Shown here: positions 40,549-49,647 of the stretch, one piece after another
How positions within the stretch are numbered: position 1 is the first letter of the stretch
Layout of the letters: every line of letters starts with the position of its first letter
Source of the DNA: Kitasatospora sp. SUK 42
Lineage (GTDB): Bacteria > Actinomycetota > Actinomycetes > Streptomycetales > Streptomycetaceae
DNA: 64,000 nucleotides
Reading direction: 5' to 3'
Assembly (NCBI RefSeq): GCF_015776785.2
Contig: NZ_LFMD02000007.1
Coordinates: forward strand, 281,559 to 345,558
The notes under the pieces: generated by a model
What the model saw: the letters and a program-made list of their open reading frames with translations, nothing else
Told to the model about the DNA's origin: nothing
Databases searched by the model: none
Made by a program: the position numbers and the translations under genes

Positions 40549-43446
40549 CTAGCCCACCGAGGAGTAGGCGATGATGCCGCGGCGGAGGCCGTCGACGGCC
40601 TTGCGGGCGGTCTTACGGAGTTCGGCGTCCTCGCCGGCCGCGTCCTGGATCTGGCCAAGGACGTCGATCAGCTGCTTGGTCCAGCGGACGAAGTCGCCGG
40701 CCGGCATCTCGGCGTCGCGCAGCACCTGGTCCAGGTTGTGGCCGAGCGCCCAGCGGTAGGAGGCCCAGGCGAAGCCGAAGTCCGGCTCGCGCTGGCCGAC
40801 GCCCTCGGCGGTGTTGATCCGGTGCTGCTCCTCCAGGGCGTCCAGGTGGCCCCAGATCCGGACCATCCGGCCGAGCGCCTCCTTGGCCGCGCCCTCCGGC
40901 ACCCGGGGGGCGCCGGCGTCGTCGGACTGGCGGGCCTCGTACACCAGCGCCGAGGCGCAGGCGGCGAGTTCGGCGGCGGCGAGGCCCTTCCAGACGCCCT
41001 CGCGGATGCACTCGGAGGCGAGCAGGTCGAGCTCGCCGTAGAGCCGGCCGAGCCGCTTGCCGTCCTCGGTGACGGTGTCCCCGCGCAGGTAGCCGAGGTC
41101 GGTGAGCAGCCCGCAGACCCGGTCGAAGGTGCGGGCGATGGTGTGGGTGCGCGAGCGCATCCGGCGTTCCAGCAGCTCGGTGTCGCGGTGCAGCCGGTGG
41201 TAGCGCTCGGCCCAGCGGGCGTGGTCCTCGCGGTCGGAGCAGCCGTGGCAGGGGTGCTGGCGCAGTTCGGTGCGCAGCCGGGTGATCTCCGGGTCGTCGG
41301 CGGCGGCCGCGCGGCCGCGCCGGAACCGCTCGGGCTCCAGGTGGCCGGCCTTGGTGCGCAGCGCCGAGGCGAGGTCGCGCCGGGACTGCGGGCTGCGCGG
41401 GTTGAAGGACTTGGGGATGCGGACGCGCTCGATCGCGGCGACCGGGTGGGGGAAGTCGATCATCGCGAGCCGCTTGACCTGCCGCTCGGCGGTGAGCACC
41501 ACCGGGCGCGGGCCGTCCTGGAAGTCGGGGTGGCGCGTGCCGCCCCGGCCGGAGCGGTTGACCGGCGGCAGGCCCGGGTCGAGGACCAGGGCGAGGCCGG
41601 CGAACTTGCCGGTGGGCACGTGGATGACGTCGCCCGGCTTGAGCTGCTCGATCGACTCGACGGCGGCGGCGCGGCGCTGGCTGGTGCCCTCGCGGGCCAG
41701 CTCGTTCTCACGGTCCTTGAGCCTGCGGCGCAGCTCCATGTACTCGTCGAAGTCGCCGAGGTGGCAGGTCATGGACTCGCGGTAGCCGTCCAGTCCCTCC
41801 TCGTTGCGCTGCACCTGGCGGGCGATGCCGACCACCGAGCGGTCCGCCTGGAACTGGGCGAAGGAGGTCTCCAGCAGTTCGCGCGAGCGGTGCCGGCCGA
41901 ACTGGCCGACCAGGTTGACGGCCATGTTGTAGGAGGGCCGGAAGCTGGACTTGAGCGGGTAGGTGCGGGTGCCGGCCAGGCCGGCCAGCGCCTCCGGGTC
42001 GAGGCCGCGCTGCCAGAGCACCACGGCGTGGCCCTCGACGTCGATGCCGCGCCGCCCGGCCCGGCCGGTGAGCTGGGTGTACTCGCCGGGGGTGATGTCG
42101 GCGTGGGTCTCGCCGTTCCACTTGACCAGCTTCTCCATGACCACCGAGCGGGCGGGCATGTTGATGCCGAGCGCCAGGGTCTCGGTCGCGAAGACGGCCT
42201 TGACCAGGCCCTTCACGAAGAGCTCCTCGACGACCTCCTTGAACCGGGGCAGCATCCCGGCGTGGTGGGCGGCGATGCCGCGCTCCAGCCCGTCCAGCCA
42301 CTCGAAGTAGCCGAGGACGTGCAGGTCCTCGTCGGGGATGTCGGCGCAGCGCTCCTCAACGATGGCGCGGACCAGGGCGCGGTCGGAGTCCTTGTTGAGC
42401 CGCAGGCCGGAGCTGAGGCACTGCTGCACGGCGGCCTCGCAGCCGGCCCGGCTGAAGATGAAGGTGATCGCGGGCAGCAGGCCCTCGGCGTCGAGCCGGT
42501 CGATGACGTCCACCCGGCCCGGGGTCCAGACCCGGCCGGGACGGCCGTTGGGCATCGAGCGGCCCCGGCCGCGGCCGAAGCGGTCGCGCGGGTTGCGGTC
42601 CAGTTCGGAGCGGGCGAGCCGGACCAGCTCGGGGTTGACGGCCTTGCCCGGGTTCTTCAGGTTGTTCTTCGGGCGGCCGTCCCGGTCCGGGTTGGCGAAC
42701 AGGTCGTACATCCGGTTGCCGGCCATCACGTGCTGCCACAGCGGCACGGGGCGGGTCTCGGAGACGATCACCTTGGTGCCGCCGCGGACGGTGTCCAGCC
42801 AGTCGCCGAACTCCTCGGCGTTGGAGACGGTCGCGGAGAGAGAGGCGAGGGTGACCGACTCGGGGAGGTGGATGATGACCTCCTCCCAGACGGCGCCGCG
42901 GAAGCGGTCGGCGAGGTAGTGCACCTCGTCCATCACCACGTAGCCGAGGCCGTCGAGGGTGCTGGAGCCCGCGTAGAGCATGTTGCGCAGCACCTCGGTG
43001 GTCATGACCACCACGGGGGCGTCGCCGTTGACGGTGTTGTCGCCGGTGAGCAGGCCGACCTTGGCGGCGCCGTAGCGCTTGACCAGGTCCCCGTACTTCT
43101 GGTTGGACAGCGCCTTGATCGGCGTGGTGTAGAAGCACTTGCGGCCCGCCTGGAGGGCCAGGTGCACGGCGAACTCGCCGACGATGGTCTTCCCGGAGCC
43201 GGTGGGGGCGGCGACCAGGACGCCCGAGCCGGCCTCCAGCGCCTCGCAGGCCTCCAGCTGGAAGTCGTCCAGCGGGAAGTCGTACAGCTGCTGGAAGCCG
43301 TGCAGGGCGGTGGCCTGCTCCTTGGCCCGGCGACGGCTGGCCGCGTACGCCTCGGCGGGGCTGAGCTCCTGGTCGGCCTGGGCGCCCTGGGGCTCTGGAT
43401 CGGGGGTGTTCATCGCCGTCCGGGTGTGGTTGGTGTGATCTCGCAT
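40549..43446 (-). CDS. Ski2-like DExH RNA/DNA helicase (HelY type)
   Basis: The product is up to 965 residues. RecA1 has VLVAAPTGSGKT (Walker A), DEVHY (motif II) and SLSATVSN. RecA2 has FIFSRAGCEAAVQQCL, ATETLALGINMPA and QLTGRAGRRGID. A KOW-like beta region (KPGDVIHVPTGKFAGLALVL) and a DSHCT C domain (EMPAGDFVRWTKQLIDVLGQI) follow. In eukaryotes such enzymes feed the exosome; the bacterial role is poorly known. The ATG at 43413 (MNTPDPEP) is an equally plausible start, since neither has a clear ribosome site. Confidence 0.92.
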   Translation of the reverse strand: MRDHTNHTRTAMNTPDPEPQGAQADQELSPAEAYAASRRRAKEQATALHGFQQLYDFPLDDFQLEACEALEAGSGVLVAAPTGSGKTIVGEFAVHLALQAGRKCFYTTPIKALSNQKYGDLVKRYGAAKVGLLTGDNTVNGDAPVVVMTTEVLRNMLYAGSSTLDGLGYVVMDEVHYLADRFRGAVWEEVIIHLPESVTLASLSATVSNAEEFGDWLDTVRGGTKVIVSETRPVPLWQHVMAGNRMYDLFANPDRDGRPKNNLKNPGKAVNPELVRLARSELDRNPRDRFGRGRGRSMPNGRPGRVWTPGRVDVIDRLDAEGLLPAITFIFSRAGCEAAVQQCLSSGLRLNKDSDRALVRAIVEERCADIPDEDLHVLGYFEWLDGLERGIAAHHAGMLPRFKEVVEELFVKGLVKAVFATETLALGINMPARSVVMEKLVKWNGETHADITPGEYTQLTGRAGRRGIDVEGHAVVLWQRGLDPEALAGLAGTRTYPLKSSFRPSYNMAVNLVGQFGRHRSRELLETSFAQFQADRSVVGIARQVQRNEEGLDGYRESMTCHLGDFDEYMELRRRLKDRENELAREGTSQRRAAAVESIEQLKPGDVIHVPTGKFAGLALVLDPGLPPVNRSGRGGTRHPDFQDGPRPVVLTAERQVKRLAMIDFPHPVAAIERVRIPKSFNPRSPQSRRDLASALRTKAGHLEPERFRRGRAAAADDPEITRLRTELRQHPCHGCSDREDHARWAERYHRLHRDTELLERRMRSRTHTIARTFDRVCGLLTDLGYLRGDTVTEDGKRLGRLYGELDLLASECIREGVWKGLAAAELAACASALVYEARQSDDAGAPRVPEGAAKEALGRMVRIWGHLDALEEQHRINTAEGVGQREPDFGFAWASYRWALGHNLDQVLRDAEMPAGDFVRWTKQLIDVLGQIQDAAGEDAELRKTARKAVDGLRRGIIAYSSVG

Positions 43447-43658
43447 CTCAGCGAGAGGTTACCCGGGAGGACTGACATCGATAGCACTGTTTTCCGCAGC
43501 GCGGTCCGTACCCCGGTCCGCGCCGCGGGATCATCACCGGACCACCGCGGGATCAGTTCTCTCTCAGGTCCATAGTGGCAAATGTCCTCAAGTGATCGGA
43601 ATGGAACCGGGTTCGTACGTCTCCGGTCATTCCCGCGACTGCGGGCGGCGGCCGAGGA

Positions 43659-44834
43659 CTACCGGCCGCTCAGCAGCCCCGCCAGCCCGTCCGCGAGCCG
43701 CTCGTACTCCTCCGCCCGGTTGTACAGCTGGGCACTGACCCGCAGCACCCCGCCGCCCGACCACGGGCGGACGGCGATCCGGGTGCCGAGCCGCCGCCAC
43801 ACCTCGGCCATCAGCGGCCGCACGTCCTGCTCCTCCTCGCCCCAGCCCGCCGGCAGCCGTACGGCACGCATCGACACCCCGGGCGTCGCGGGCAGCGGCC
43901 GCAGGCCCGCGCGCTCGACCAGCACCCGCGCGCCGTACGCGGCGAGCGCGTCGTTGTGCGCCGCCACCGTCTCGGGGCCGAGCCCGCGCAGCAGCTCGAA
44001 GCCGGCCGGAGCGGCCAGCCAGCCCGTGTAGTCGCAGGTCCCGCGCCATTCGACGTTCCACGGGAAGCCCTTGTCGTGCTCCCAGGAGAAGGTCAGCGGG
44101 CGTATCCGCTCCGTCCACTCGGGGCGGACGGCGAGCACACCGGTGCCGCGCGGGGCGAAGGCCCACTTGTGCAGGTTGCCGAACCAGAAGTCGGCGTCGG
44201 GGTCGGCCGGGGCGGGCAGCATGCCGGGCGCGTGGGCCCCGTCCACGACGGTGGTCACTCCGCGCCCGCGCAGTTCGGCGAGCAGCTCCGGGCCGGCCAA
44301 CAGGCGGGCGGTGGGCGAGGTGATCTGGTCGAGGACGGCGACGGTGGTGCGCCCGTCGACGGCGGCGAGCACGGCTTCCCGGACGGCCCGCTCGTCCGGG
44401 GCGTCCAGGGGCACCTCGACCACGACCACCTCGGCACCGGTCTCGGCGGCCCTGCGGACGGCGGCCCTGGTGACCACCCCGTAGCCGTGGTCGGTGACGA
44501 GGATCCGGTCTCCGGGCGCGAACGGGATGCTGTCCAGGGCGATCGCGACCGCCTCGGTGACGTTGGAGACCATGGCCAGCCGGTCCGGGTCGGTGCCCAG
44601 CTCCGCGGCGATCCGGGCCCGCGCCGCGCCGATCCGGGCCGGCAGGTCGGCGAAGAAGCCGTCCGGGTCCAGCTCGTGCTCGGCCCGCAGCCGCTCCTGC
44701 AGCCGCTGCACCGGGACGGGCACCGCACCGTACGAGCCGTGGTTCAGGTGGGCGGCGTCCGTCGACACCGCGAACAGCCCCTCGGCGGCGGGCAGCGGGG
44801 CCGGGGGCTCGACGGTCGAAAGGTCCTCGATCAC
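43659..44834 (-). CDS. Class V aminotransferase (isopenicillin-N epimerase-like)
   Basis: This 391-residue fold-type I PLP enzyme has LNHGSYGAVP near the N terminus, VVDGAHAPGML (aspartate contacts the pyridine N) and the PLP lysine in FGNLHKWAFAPRGTG. The family includes epimerases and cysteine desulfurase-like enzymes; the substrate is unknown. It diverges from an S9 peptidase gene and shares an intergenic region that contains the ATGTGAAAT motif, which suggests a role in peptide or amino-acid use. No helicase-side terminator was seen in 43447-43658. Confidence 0.85.
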   Translation of the reverse strand: MIEDLSTVEPPAPLPAAEGLFAVSTDAAHLNHGSYGAVPVPVQRLQERLRAEHELDPDGFFADLPARIGAARARIAAELGTDPDRLAMVSNVTEAVAIALDSIPFAPGDRILVTDHGYGVVTRAAVRRAAETGAEVVVVEVPLDAPDERAVREAVLAAVDGRTTVAVLDQITSPTARLLAGPELLAELRGRGVTTVVDGAHAPGMLPAPADPDADFWFGNLHKWAFAPRGTGVLAVRPEWTERIRPLTFSWEHDKGFPWNVEWRGTCDYTGWLAAPAGFELLRGLGPETVAAHNDALAAYGARVLVERAGLRPLPATPGVSMRAVRLPAGWGEEEQDVRPLMAEVWRRLGTRIAVRPWSGGGVLRVSAQLYNRAEEYERLADGLAGLLSGR

Positions 44835-44850
44835 GGTGGTTCCTCCCTTA

Positions 44851-44870
44851 TGGTGTGTGACATTTCACAT
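44851..44870 (-). promoter_or_regulatory. Shared peptide-gene motif, site 1
   Basis: On the minus strand, ATGTGAAATGTCACAC contains the 9-mer ATGTGAAAT and the palindrome TGTGA-N4-TCACA. It lies between the aminotransferase and S9 peptidase starts, next to GAATACT, a possible minus-10 for the peptidase. Confidence 0.65.
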
Positions 44871-44916
44871 GGCAGAATACTGGTCCGGGCACGCACCCCA
44901 CGACCACCATCGGGCC

Positions 44917-47007
44917 GTGACCTTCACCGACGCATTCCTCTCCCTCAGCGCCCGTACCGGTCGGTTCACCTTCGGCGCCCCGTCCGCGCACGCCCTCTCC
45001 GAGGACGGTACCCGCGTACTGCTGCTCCGCTCGACCGGCCCCGAGGACCCGGTCAACCGCCTGCACCTGCTCGACGTCACCACCGGGGAGGAGCGCCTGG
45101 TCGCCGACCCGACCGCCCTCGCCCCCGGCCGCAGCGGCGAGCGCGACGAACTGCCCGCCGTCGAACGGCGACTGCGCGAACGCACCCGGCTGGTCGCCGC
45201 CGGGATCGGCACCTACGCCGCCACCGCGGACCTCGCCACCGCCGTCTTCGCCCTGGACGGCCGGCTGTTCCGCACCGACACCGCCACCGGCACCAGCACC
45301 GAACTGCCCACCGCCGGGCCCGCGTTCGACCCCCGCCCGGACGCCACCGGCGAGCGCGTCGCCTACGTCGCGGACGACGCGCTGTACGTGACCCCGGAGC
45401 CGACGCCCCTCTCCCCCGCCGACGGCGCCCGCTGGGGCGTCGCCGAGTTCGCGGCCGCCGAGGAGCTCGGCCGCGCCCGGGGCCACTGGTGGCGCCCGGA
45501 CGGCGGCGCGCTGCTGGCCGCCCGGGTGGACGAATCCGCCCTCCCCCGCCGCTACTTCGCCGACCCGGCCCGCCCCGGCGAGCCCGGTGAGGACTTCGCC
45601 TACCCGCAGGCCGGAGGCCCCAACGCCGACGTCCAGCTCTGGGTGCTCGGCCTCGACGGCGCCCGGGTCCGACTGCGGTGGGACGCCGAGGAGTTCCCGT
45701 ACGTCTGCGCCGCCTCCTGGGCCTCGGACGACGAGGTGCTGCTGACCGTCGCCGACCGGCTCCAGCAGAACGTGCTGCTGCTCACCGCCGAACCGGCCAC
45801 CGGCGAGACCCGCGAACTCTCGCGCACCACGGACGAGTTCTGGGTCGACGACCTCCCCGGCACCCCCGCCCGGCTGCCCGACGGCCGTCTGCTCACCGTC
45901 CACGACACCCCGCAGGCCCGCGGCCTCGCCCTGGACGGCGAGCCGCTGGACACCACCGGACTCCAGATCCGCCGGGTGGTCGGCCGCTTCGGCGGCGCAC
46001 TGCTCTGCGAGACCGGCCAGGGCGACCCGGCCGACCAGTACGTCCACCTCGTCGACCCGGACGGCGGTGCGCCCGTCCTCCTCGCCGGAGACCCCGCCGA
46101 AGGCCCCACCGGAGGCCCTGGCGTGCACTCCGCGCTCGCCGCCGGCGACACCCTGCTGCTCACCTCCGCCACCGCCGAGGGCATCCGGCGGGTCGTCCGC
46201 CGGGCGGGCCACGAGCTGCCGCTCACCGACCTGAGCGCCGCCCTGCCGTACACCGTCCGCCCGCGGTTCGAACGGGTCACCGAGCGCGGCCTGCCCACCG
46301 CCGTGGTGTACCCGCGCGAGCACGTCCCGGGCCGCCGGCTGCCCGTCCTGCTGGACGTGTACGGCGGGCCGGGGTACCAGGCCGTCGCCACCGAGCCGCG
46401 CCGCTGGCAGCTCCGCCAGTGGTGGGCCGACCAGGGCTTCGCCGTGGTCACCACCGACAACCGCGGCACCCCCTTCGTCTCCCCCGACTTCACCCGGGCG
46501 ATCTTCCGCCGCTTCTCCCTGGCGGCCCTGGACGACCAGGTCGACGCCCTGCACGCGCTCGCCGCGCACCACCCCGACCTCGACCTCGGCCGGGTCGGCG
46601 TGCGCGGCTGGTCGTACGGCGGCTACTTCGCCGCGCTCGCGGTGCTGCGCCGCCCGGACGTCTTCCACGCGGCCTGCGCGGGCGCCCCGCCCACCGACTT
46701 CCGGCTCTACGACACCGCGTACACCGAGCGCTACCTCGGCCTGCCGCAGGACAACCCCGAGGGCTACGCCGCCGACTGCCTGCTCACCGACGCACCCGGC
46801 CTGACCAGGCCGCTGCTGCTGATCCACGGGCTGGCCGACGACAACGTCCACCCCTCGCACACCCTGCTGCTCTCCCAGGAGCTCACCCGGGCCGGCCGCC
46901 CGCACGGCGTGCTGCCGCTGCCGGGCGTCACCCACATGACTCCGGGCGGGGTGAACGAGCAGGTGGCCGCGGCCGAACTCGCCTTCCTCCAGCAGTCCCT
47001 GGGCTGA
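44917..47007 (+). CDS. S9-family prolyl oligopeptidase / dipeptidyl-peptidase IV-like
   Basis: This cytosolic serine peptidase has 696 residues. An N-terminal beta-propeller (about 20-450, with DPP4-type signature EEFPYVCAASW) precedes an alpha/beta hydrolase domain. Ser566 is in GWSYGGY, the acid is in HGLADDNVHP and the histidine in GVTHMTPGG. It probably removes dipeptides or cleaves imported peptides at proline. The GTG at 44917 is preferred because the alternative ATG at 44869 would lie inside the putative operator. Confidence 0.92.
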   Translation: MTFTDAFLSLSARTGRFTFGAPSAHALSEDGTRVLLLRSTGPEDPVNRLHLLDVTTGEERLVADPTALAPGRSGERDELPAVERRLRERTRLVAAGIGTYAATADLATAVFALDGRLFRTDTATGTSTELPTAGPAFDPRPDATGERVAYVADDALYVTPEPTPLSPADGARWGVAEFAAAEELGRARGHWWRPDGGALLAARVDESALPRRYFADPARPGEPGEDFAYPQAGGPNADVQLWVLGLDGARVRLRWDAEEFPYVCAASWASDDEVLLTVADRLQQNVLLLTAEPATGETRELSRTTDEFWVDDLPGTPARLPDGRLLTVHDTPQARGLALDGEPLDTTGLQIRRVVGRFGGALLCETGQGDPADQYVHLVDPDGGAPVLLAGDPAEGPTGGPGVHSALAAGDTLLLTSATAEGIRRVVRRAGHELPLTDLSAALPYTVRPRFERVTERGLPTAVVYPREHVPGRRLPVLLDVYGGPGYQAVATEPRRWQLRQWWADQGFAVVTTDNRGTPFVSPDFTRAIFRRFSLAALDDQVDALHALAAHHPDLDLGRVGVRGWSYGGYFAALAVLRRPDVFHAACAGAPPTDFRLYDTAYTERYLGLPQDNPEGYAADCLLTDAPGLTRPLLLIHGLADDNVHPSHTLLLSQELTRAGRPHGVLPLPGVTHMTPGGVNEQVAAAELAFLQQSLG

Positions 47008-47067
47008 TCGGTTGATCCGTCCGGGCCGGGCCGGAGCTCGCCATGCCGGCCGGGCGTCGGGCAGTCG

Positions 47068-47099
47068 AGGGGCGTCGCACCTGCGGGTGCGACGCCCCT
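47068..47099 (+). terminator. Terminator after the S9 peptidase gene
   Basis: A perfect 14-bp stem (AGGGGCGTCGCACC) has loop TGCG. Confidence 0.88.
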
Positions 47100-47130
47100 T
47101 CGCTTGCTTCACACCCCTTCCACGCGGCAC

Positions 47131-47150
47131 GTGACATGTGAAATATTACC
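47131..47150 (+). promoter_or_regulatory. Shared peptide-gene motif, site 2
   Basis: GTGACATGTGAAATATTACC contains ATGTGAAAT (47136-47144). It lies about 65 bases before the M6 protease start, where a promoter is expected. Confidence 0.65.
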
Positions 47151-47207
47151 TGCGCTTCACCCATCGATGACCGAAGCACCCCCCAACCCCCGGAAAGGAC
47201 CGGTCAG

Positions 47208-49574
47208 TTGCGCAGACTGTCCGCGGCCCTCGCCGCCGCGCTCACCACGGGCGCGATAGCGGCCACCCTGCTGGGCTCCCCCGCCCAGGCCGCTCCCCCG
47301 ACCCCCCTCACCGTCACCGCCGCCCAAACCGCGGCGGACCAGGGCGCCGAGGCCCCGCCCGCGCCGCTGGTCCCGCAGGAGCGCGAGCGCCAGGCGCTGC
47401 GCGGCAAGGCCCTGGAACAGCTCAACAAGGGCGCCGTCGCCAAGGCCGACGGCAAGCGGGCCCCGGCCAAGGTGAAGGTCGGCAACGACTACGTCCAACT
47501 CGCCCACCAGCGCACGGACAAGGTCTTCGTGATCCTCGCCCAGTTCGGCGACGAGGTCGACAACACCACCCAGTGGAACGGCCAGCCGCGCTACGGCGGC
47601 ACCCCGGGCCCGCGCCACAACCAGATCCCCAAGCCGGGCAGGGACGACAACCACACGCTGTGGGAGTCGGACTTCAGCCGCGACTACTACCAGAAGATGT
47701 TCTTCGACGACACGCCCGGCGCGGTGTCGATGCGCAACTACTACCGCACCCAGTCCTCCGGCCGGTACGACGTCGAGGGCACCGTCAGCGACTGGGTCAC
47801 CGTCCCGTACAACGAGGCCCGCTACGGCAGCAACAAGGGCCCGCAGGGCTCCGGCGCCTGGACCCAGGCCCAGGAGTTCGTCCGGGACGCCCTCAAGGCC
47901 TGGTACGACGGCGAGATCGCCAAGGGCCGCAGCGTCGCCGACATCAGGGCGCAGCTCTCCCAGTACGACGTCTACGACCGCTACGACCACACCAAGACCG
48001 GCGAGTTCAACCAGCCCGACGGCTACCTGGACAACGTCATCGTGGTGCACGCGGGCGTCGACGAGACCTGGGGCGGCGGTGCCCAGGGCGCCGACGCCCT
48101 GTGGGCGCACCGCAGCTGGGCCTTCCCGGACGCGACCGGCCGGACCGGGCCGGACGGCAACCGGATCGGCGGCGCGCCGGTCGGCGACACCGGGCTGTAC
48201 GTCTACGACTACGTCCAGGCGGGCGAGAACAGCGGCGTGGGCCTGTTCGCCCACGAGTACGGCCACAACCTCGGCCTGCCCGACCTGTACCCCACCAACG
48301 GCGGTGACAACAGCGTCAACTTCTGGTCGCTGATGTCCTCCGGCTCCTACCTCGGCAAGGGCCCCAACACCACCGGCGGCTACCCCGGCGACCTCGACGC
48401 CTGGAGCAAGCTGCAGTTCGGCTGGCTCGACTACGACGAGGCTCAGGCCGCCACCCGCTCCACCCATGCCCTCGGGGTGAGCAGTTACAACACCGACCTG
48501 GCCCAGGCCCTCCTGGTCCACCTGCCGGACGGCACCACCAGCACCGACCTCGCCGATCCGTACGAGGGCGGCAGGCAGTGGTGGAGCGACACCGGCGACA
48601 ACCTCGACAACTCCCTCGCCCGCGACGTCGATCTACGCACCGCCACCGGCCCGGCCGCCCTGGACGCCGCGGTCTGGTACGACACCGAGCAGGACTACGA
48701 CTTCCTCACCGTCGAGGCCTCCACCGACCAGGGCAAGCGCTGGACGGCCCTGGGCGGCACCGTGGACGGCGCGCCGATCGGCAACACCAACGCCAACACC
48801 CCTGGTCTGAGCGGCAGTTCCGGCACCTACCGGAAGCTGCACATCCCGCTGGACGGCTACCTCGGCCAGCAGGTCCGGCTGCGGTTCCACGTCACCTCGG
48901 ACAGCAACACCCACGGCAGGGGCGTGCTGGTCGACGCCGTGAAGCTCACCGCCGGCGGCGCGGAGCTGTTCGCCGACGGTGCCGAGAACGGCCCGAACGG
49001 CTGGACGGCCAACGGCTTCACCATCATCACCGGCCGCACCGCCGTCAAGCAGCACCCGCGCGCCTACCTCGCCGAGAACCGCCGCTACACCGGCTACGGC
49101 GCGTTCCTGAGGACCGGCCCGTACAACTTCGGGTACGGCGGTGTCGCGGGCAAGGCCAACGTGGTGGACAACTACCCGTACCAGGAGGGCGTCCTGCTCT
49201 GGCTGTGGGACACCTCGTACGGCGACAACAACACCAAGGACCACCCCGGCGGCGGGCTGATCCTGCCGATCGACGCCCACCCGGCGCCGATCCGCTTCGC
49301 CGACGGCAGCCTGGTCAACGGGCGGGCGCAGACCTTCGACGCGCCGTTCTCGCTCAAGCCGACCACCGCCTTCACCCTGCACAAGGGCGGCGTCGCGGTG
49401 CGGATCCCGTCCGAGCCGGCCGTCCCGGTGTTCAACGACCACACCGGCGTGTACGGCGACCCGGCCACCCCGCAGCTCGCGGTGAAGGTGCCGGACACCA
49501 ACACGAGGATCGAGGTCGTCCGGGAGACCCAGGGCGGGCGGGTCACGACCGTCCGGGTCGGCCCGGCCTCCTGA
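47208..49574 (+). CDS. Secreted M6 metalloprotease (immune inhibitor A-like)
   Basis: This large extracellular zinc protease has 788 residues. The signal peptide is MRRLSAALAAALTTGAIAATL, cleaved near AQA. A propeptide (to about 95) precedes the catalytic domain with HEYGHNLGLPD (349-359) and a downstream methionine turn (SLMSSGSY). The VEASTDQGKRWTAL and VLVDAVKLTAGG segments form the C-terminal beta domains. It starts at TTG after GGAAAGGA. It would digest external proteins to peptides that the nearby transporter imports. Confidence 0.93.
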   Translation: MRRLSAALAAALTTGAIAATLLGSPAQAAPPTPLTVTAAQTAADQGAEAPPAPLVPQERERQALRGKALEQLNKGAVAKADGKRAPAKVKVGNDYVQLAHQRTDKVFVILAQFGDEVDNTTQWNGQPRYGGTPGPRHNQIPKPGRDDNHTLWESDFSRDYYQKMFFDDTPGAVSMRNYYRTQSSGRYDVEGTVSDWVTVPYNEARYGSNKGPQGSGAWTQAQEFVRDALKAWYDGEIAKGRSVADIRAQLSQYDVYDRYDHTKTGEFNQPDGYLDNVIVVHAGVDETWGGGAQGADALWAHRSWAFPDATGRTGPDGNRIGGAPVGDTGLYVYDYVQAGENSGVGLFAHEYGHNLGLPDLYPTNGGDNSVNFWSLMSSGSYLGKGPNTTGGYPGDLDAWSKLQFGWLDYDEAQAATRSTHALGVSSYNTDLAQALLVHLPDGTTSTDLADPYEGGRQWWSDTGDNLDNSLARDVDLRTATGPAALDAAVWYDTEQDYDFLTVEASTDQGKRWTALGGTVDGAPIGNTNANTPGLSGSSGTYRKLHIPLDGYLGQQVRLRFHVTSDSNTHGRGVLVDAVKLTAGGAELFADGAENGPNGWTANGFTIITGRTAVKQHPRAYLAENRRYTGYGAFLRTGPYNFGYGGVAGKANVVDNYPYQEGVLLWLWDTSYGDNNTKDHPGGGLILPIDAHPAPIRFADGSLVNGRAQTFDAPFSLKPTTAFTLHKGGVAVRIPSEPAVPVFNDHTGVYGDPATPQLAVKVPDTNTRIEVVRETQGGRVTTVRVGPAS

Positions 49575-49593
49575 CCCGGCGAACGCGTGGAAG

Positions 49594-49630
49594 GGCCCCG
49601 GATCCCCCCGACGAAAAGGGATCCGGGGCC
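49594..49630. terminator. Terminator between the M6 protease and MFS genes
   Basis: GGCCCCGGATCCC pairs with GGGATCCGGGGCC across an 11-base loop, between converging genes. Confidence 0.88.
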
Positions 49631-49647
49631 TGCTCGTGCGCCCGGGC

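Noticed and set aside
40738..43575. A 945-codon plus-strand open frame opposite the helicase
   Set aside because: It is antisense to a complete Ski2-like helicase, and its composition is typical of a frame shadow.
44851..44870. CRP/cAMP-type site between the aminotransferase and S9 peptidase genes
   Set aside because: The arms TGTGA/TCACA are present but only 4 bases apart, not 6, and the other two sites keep only one arm well.
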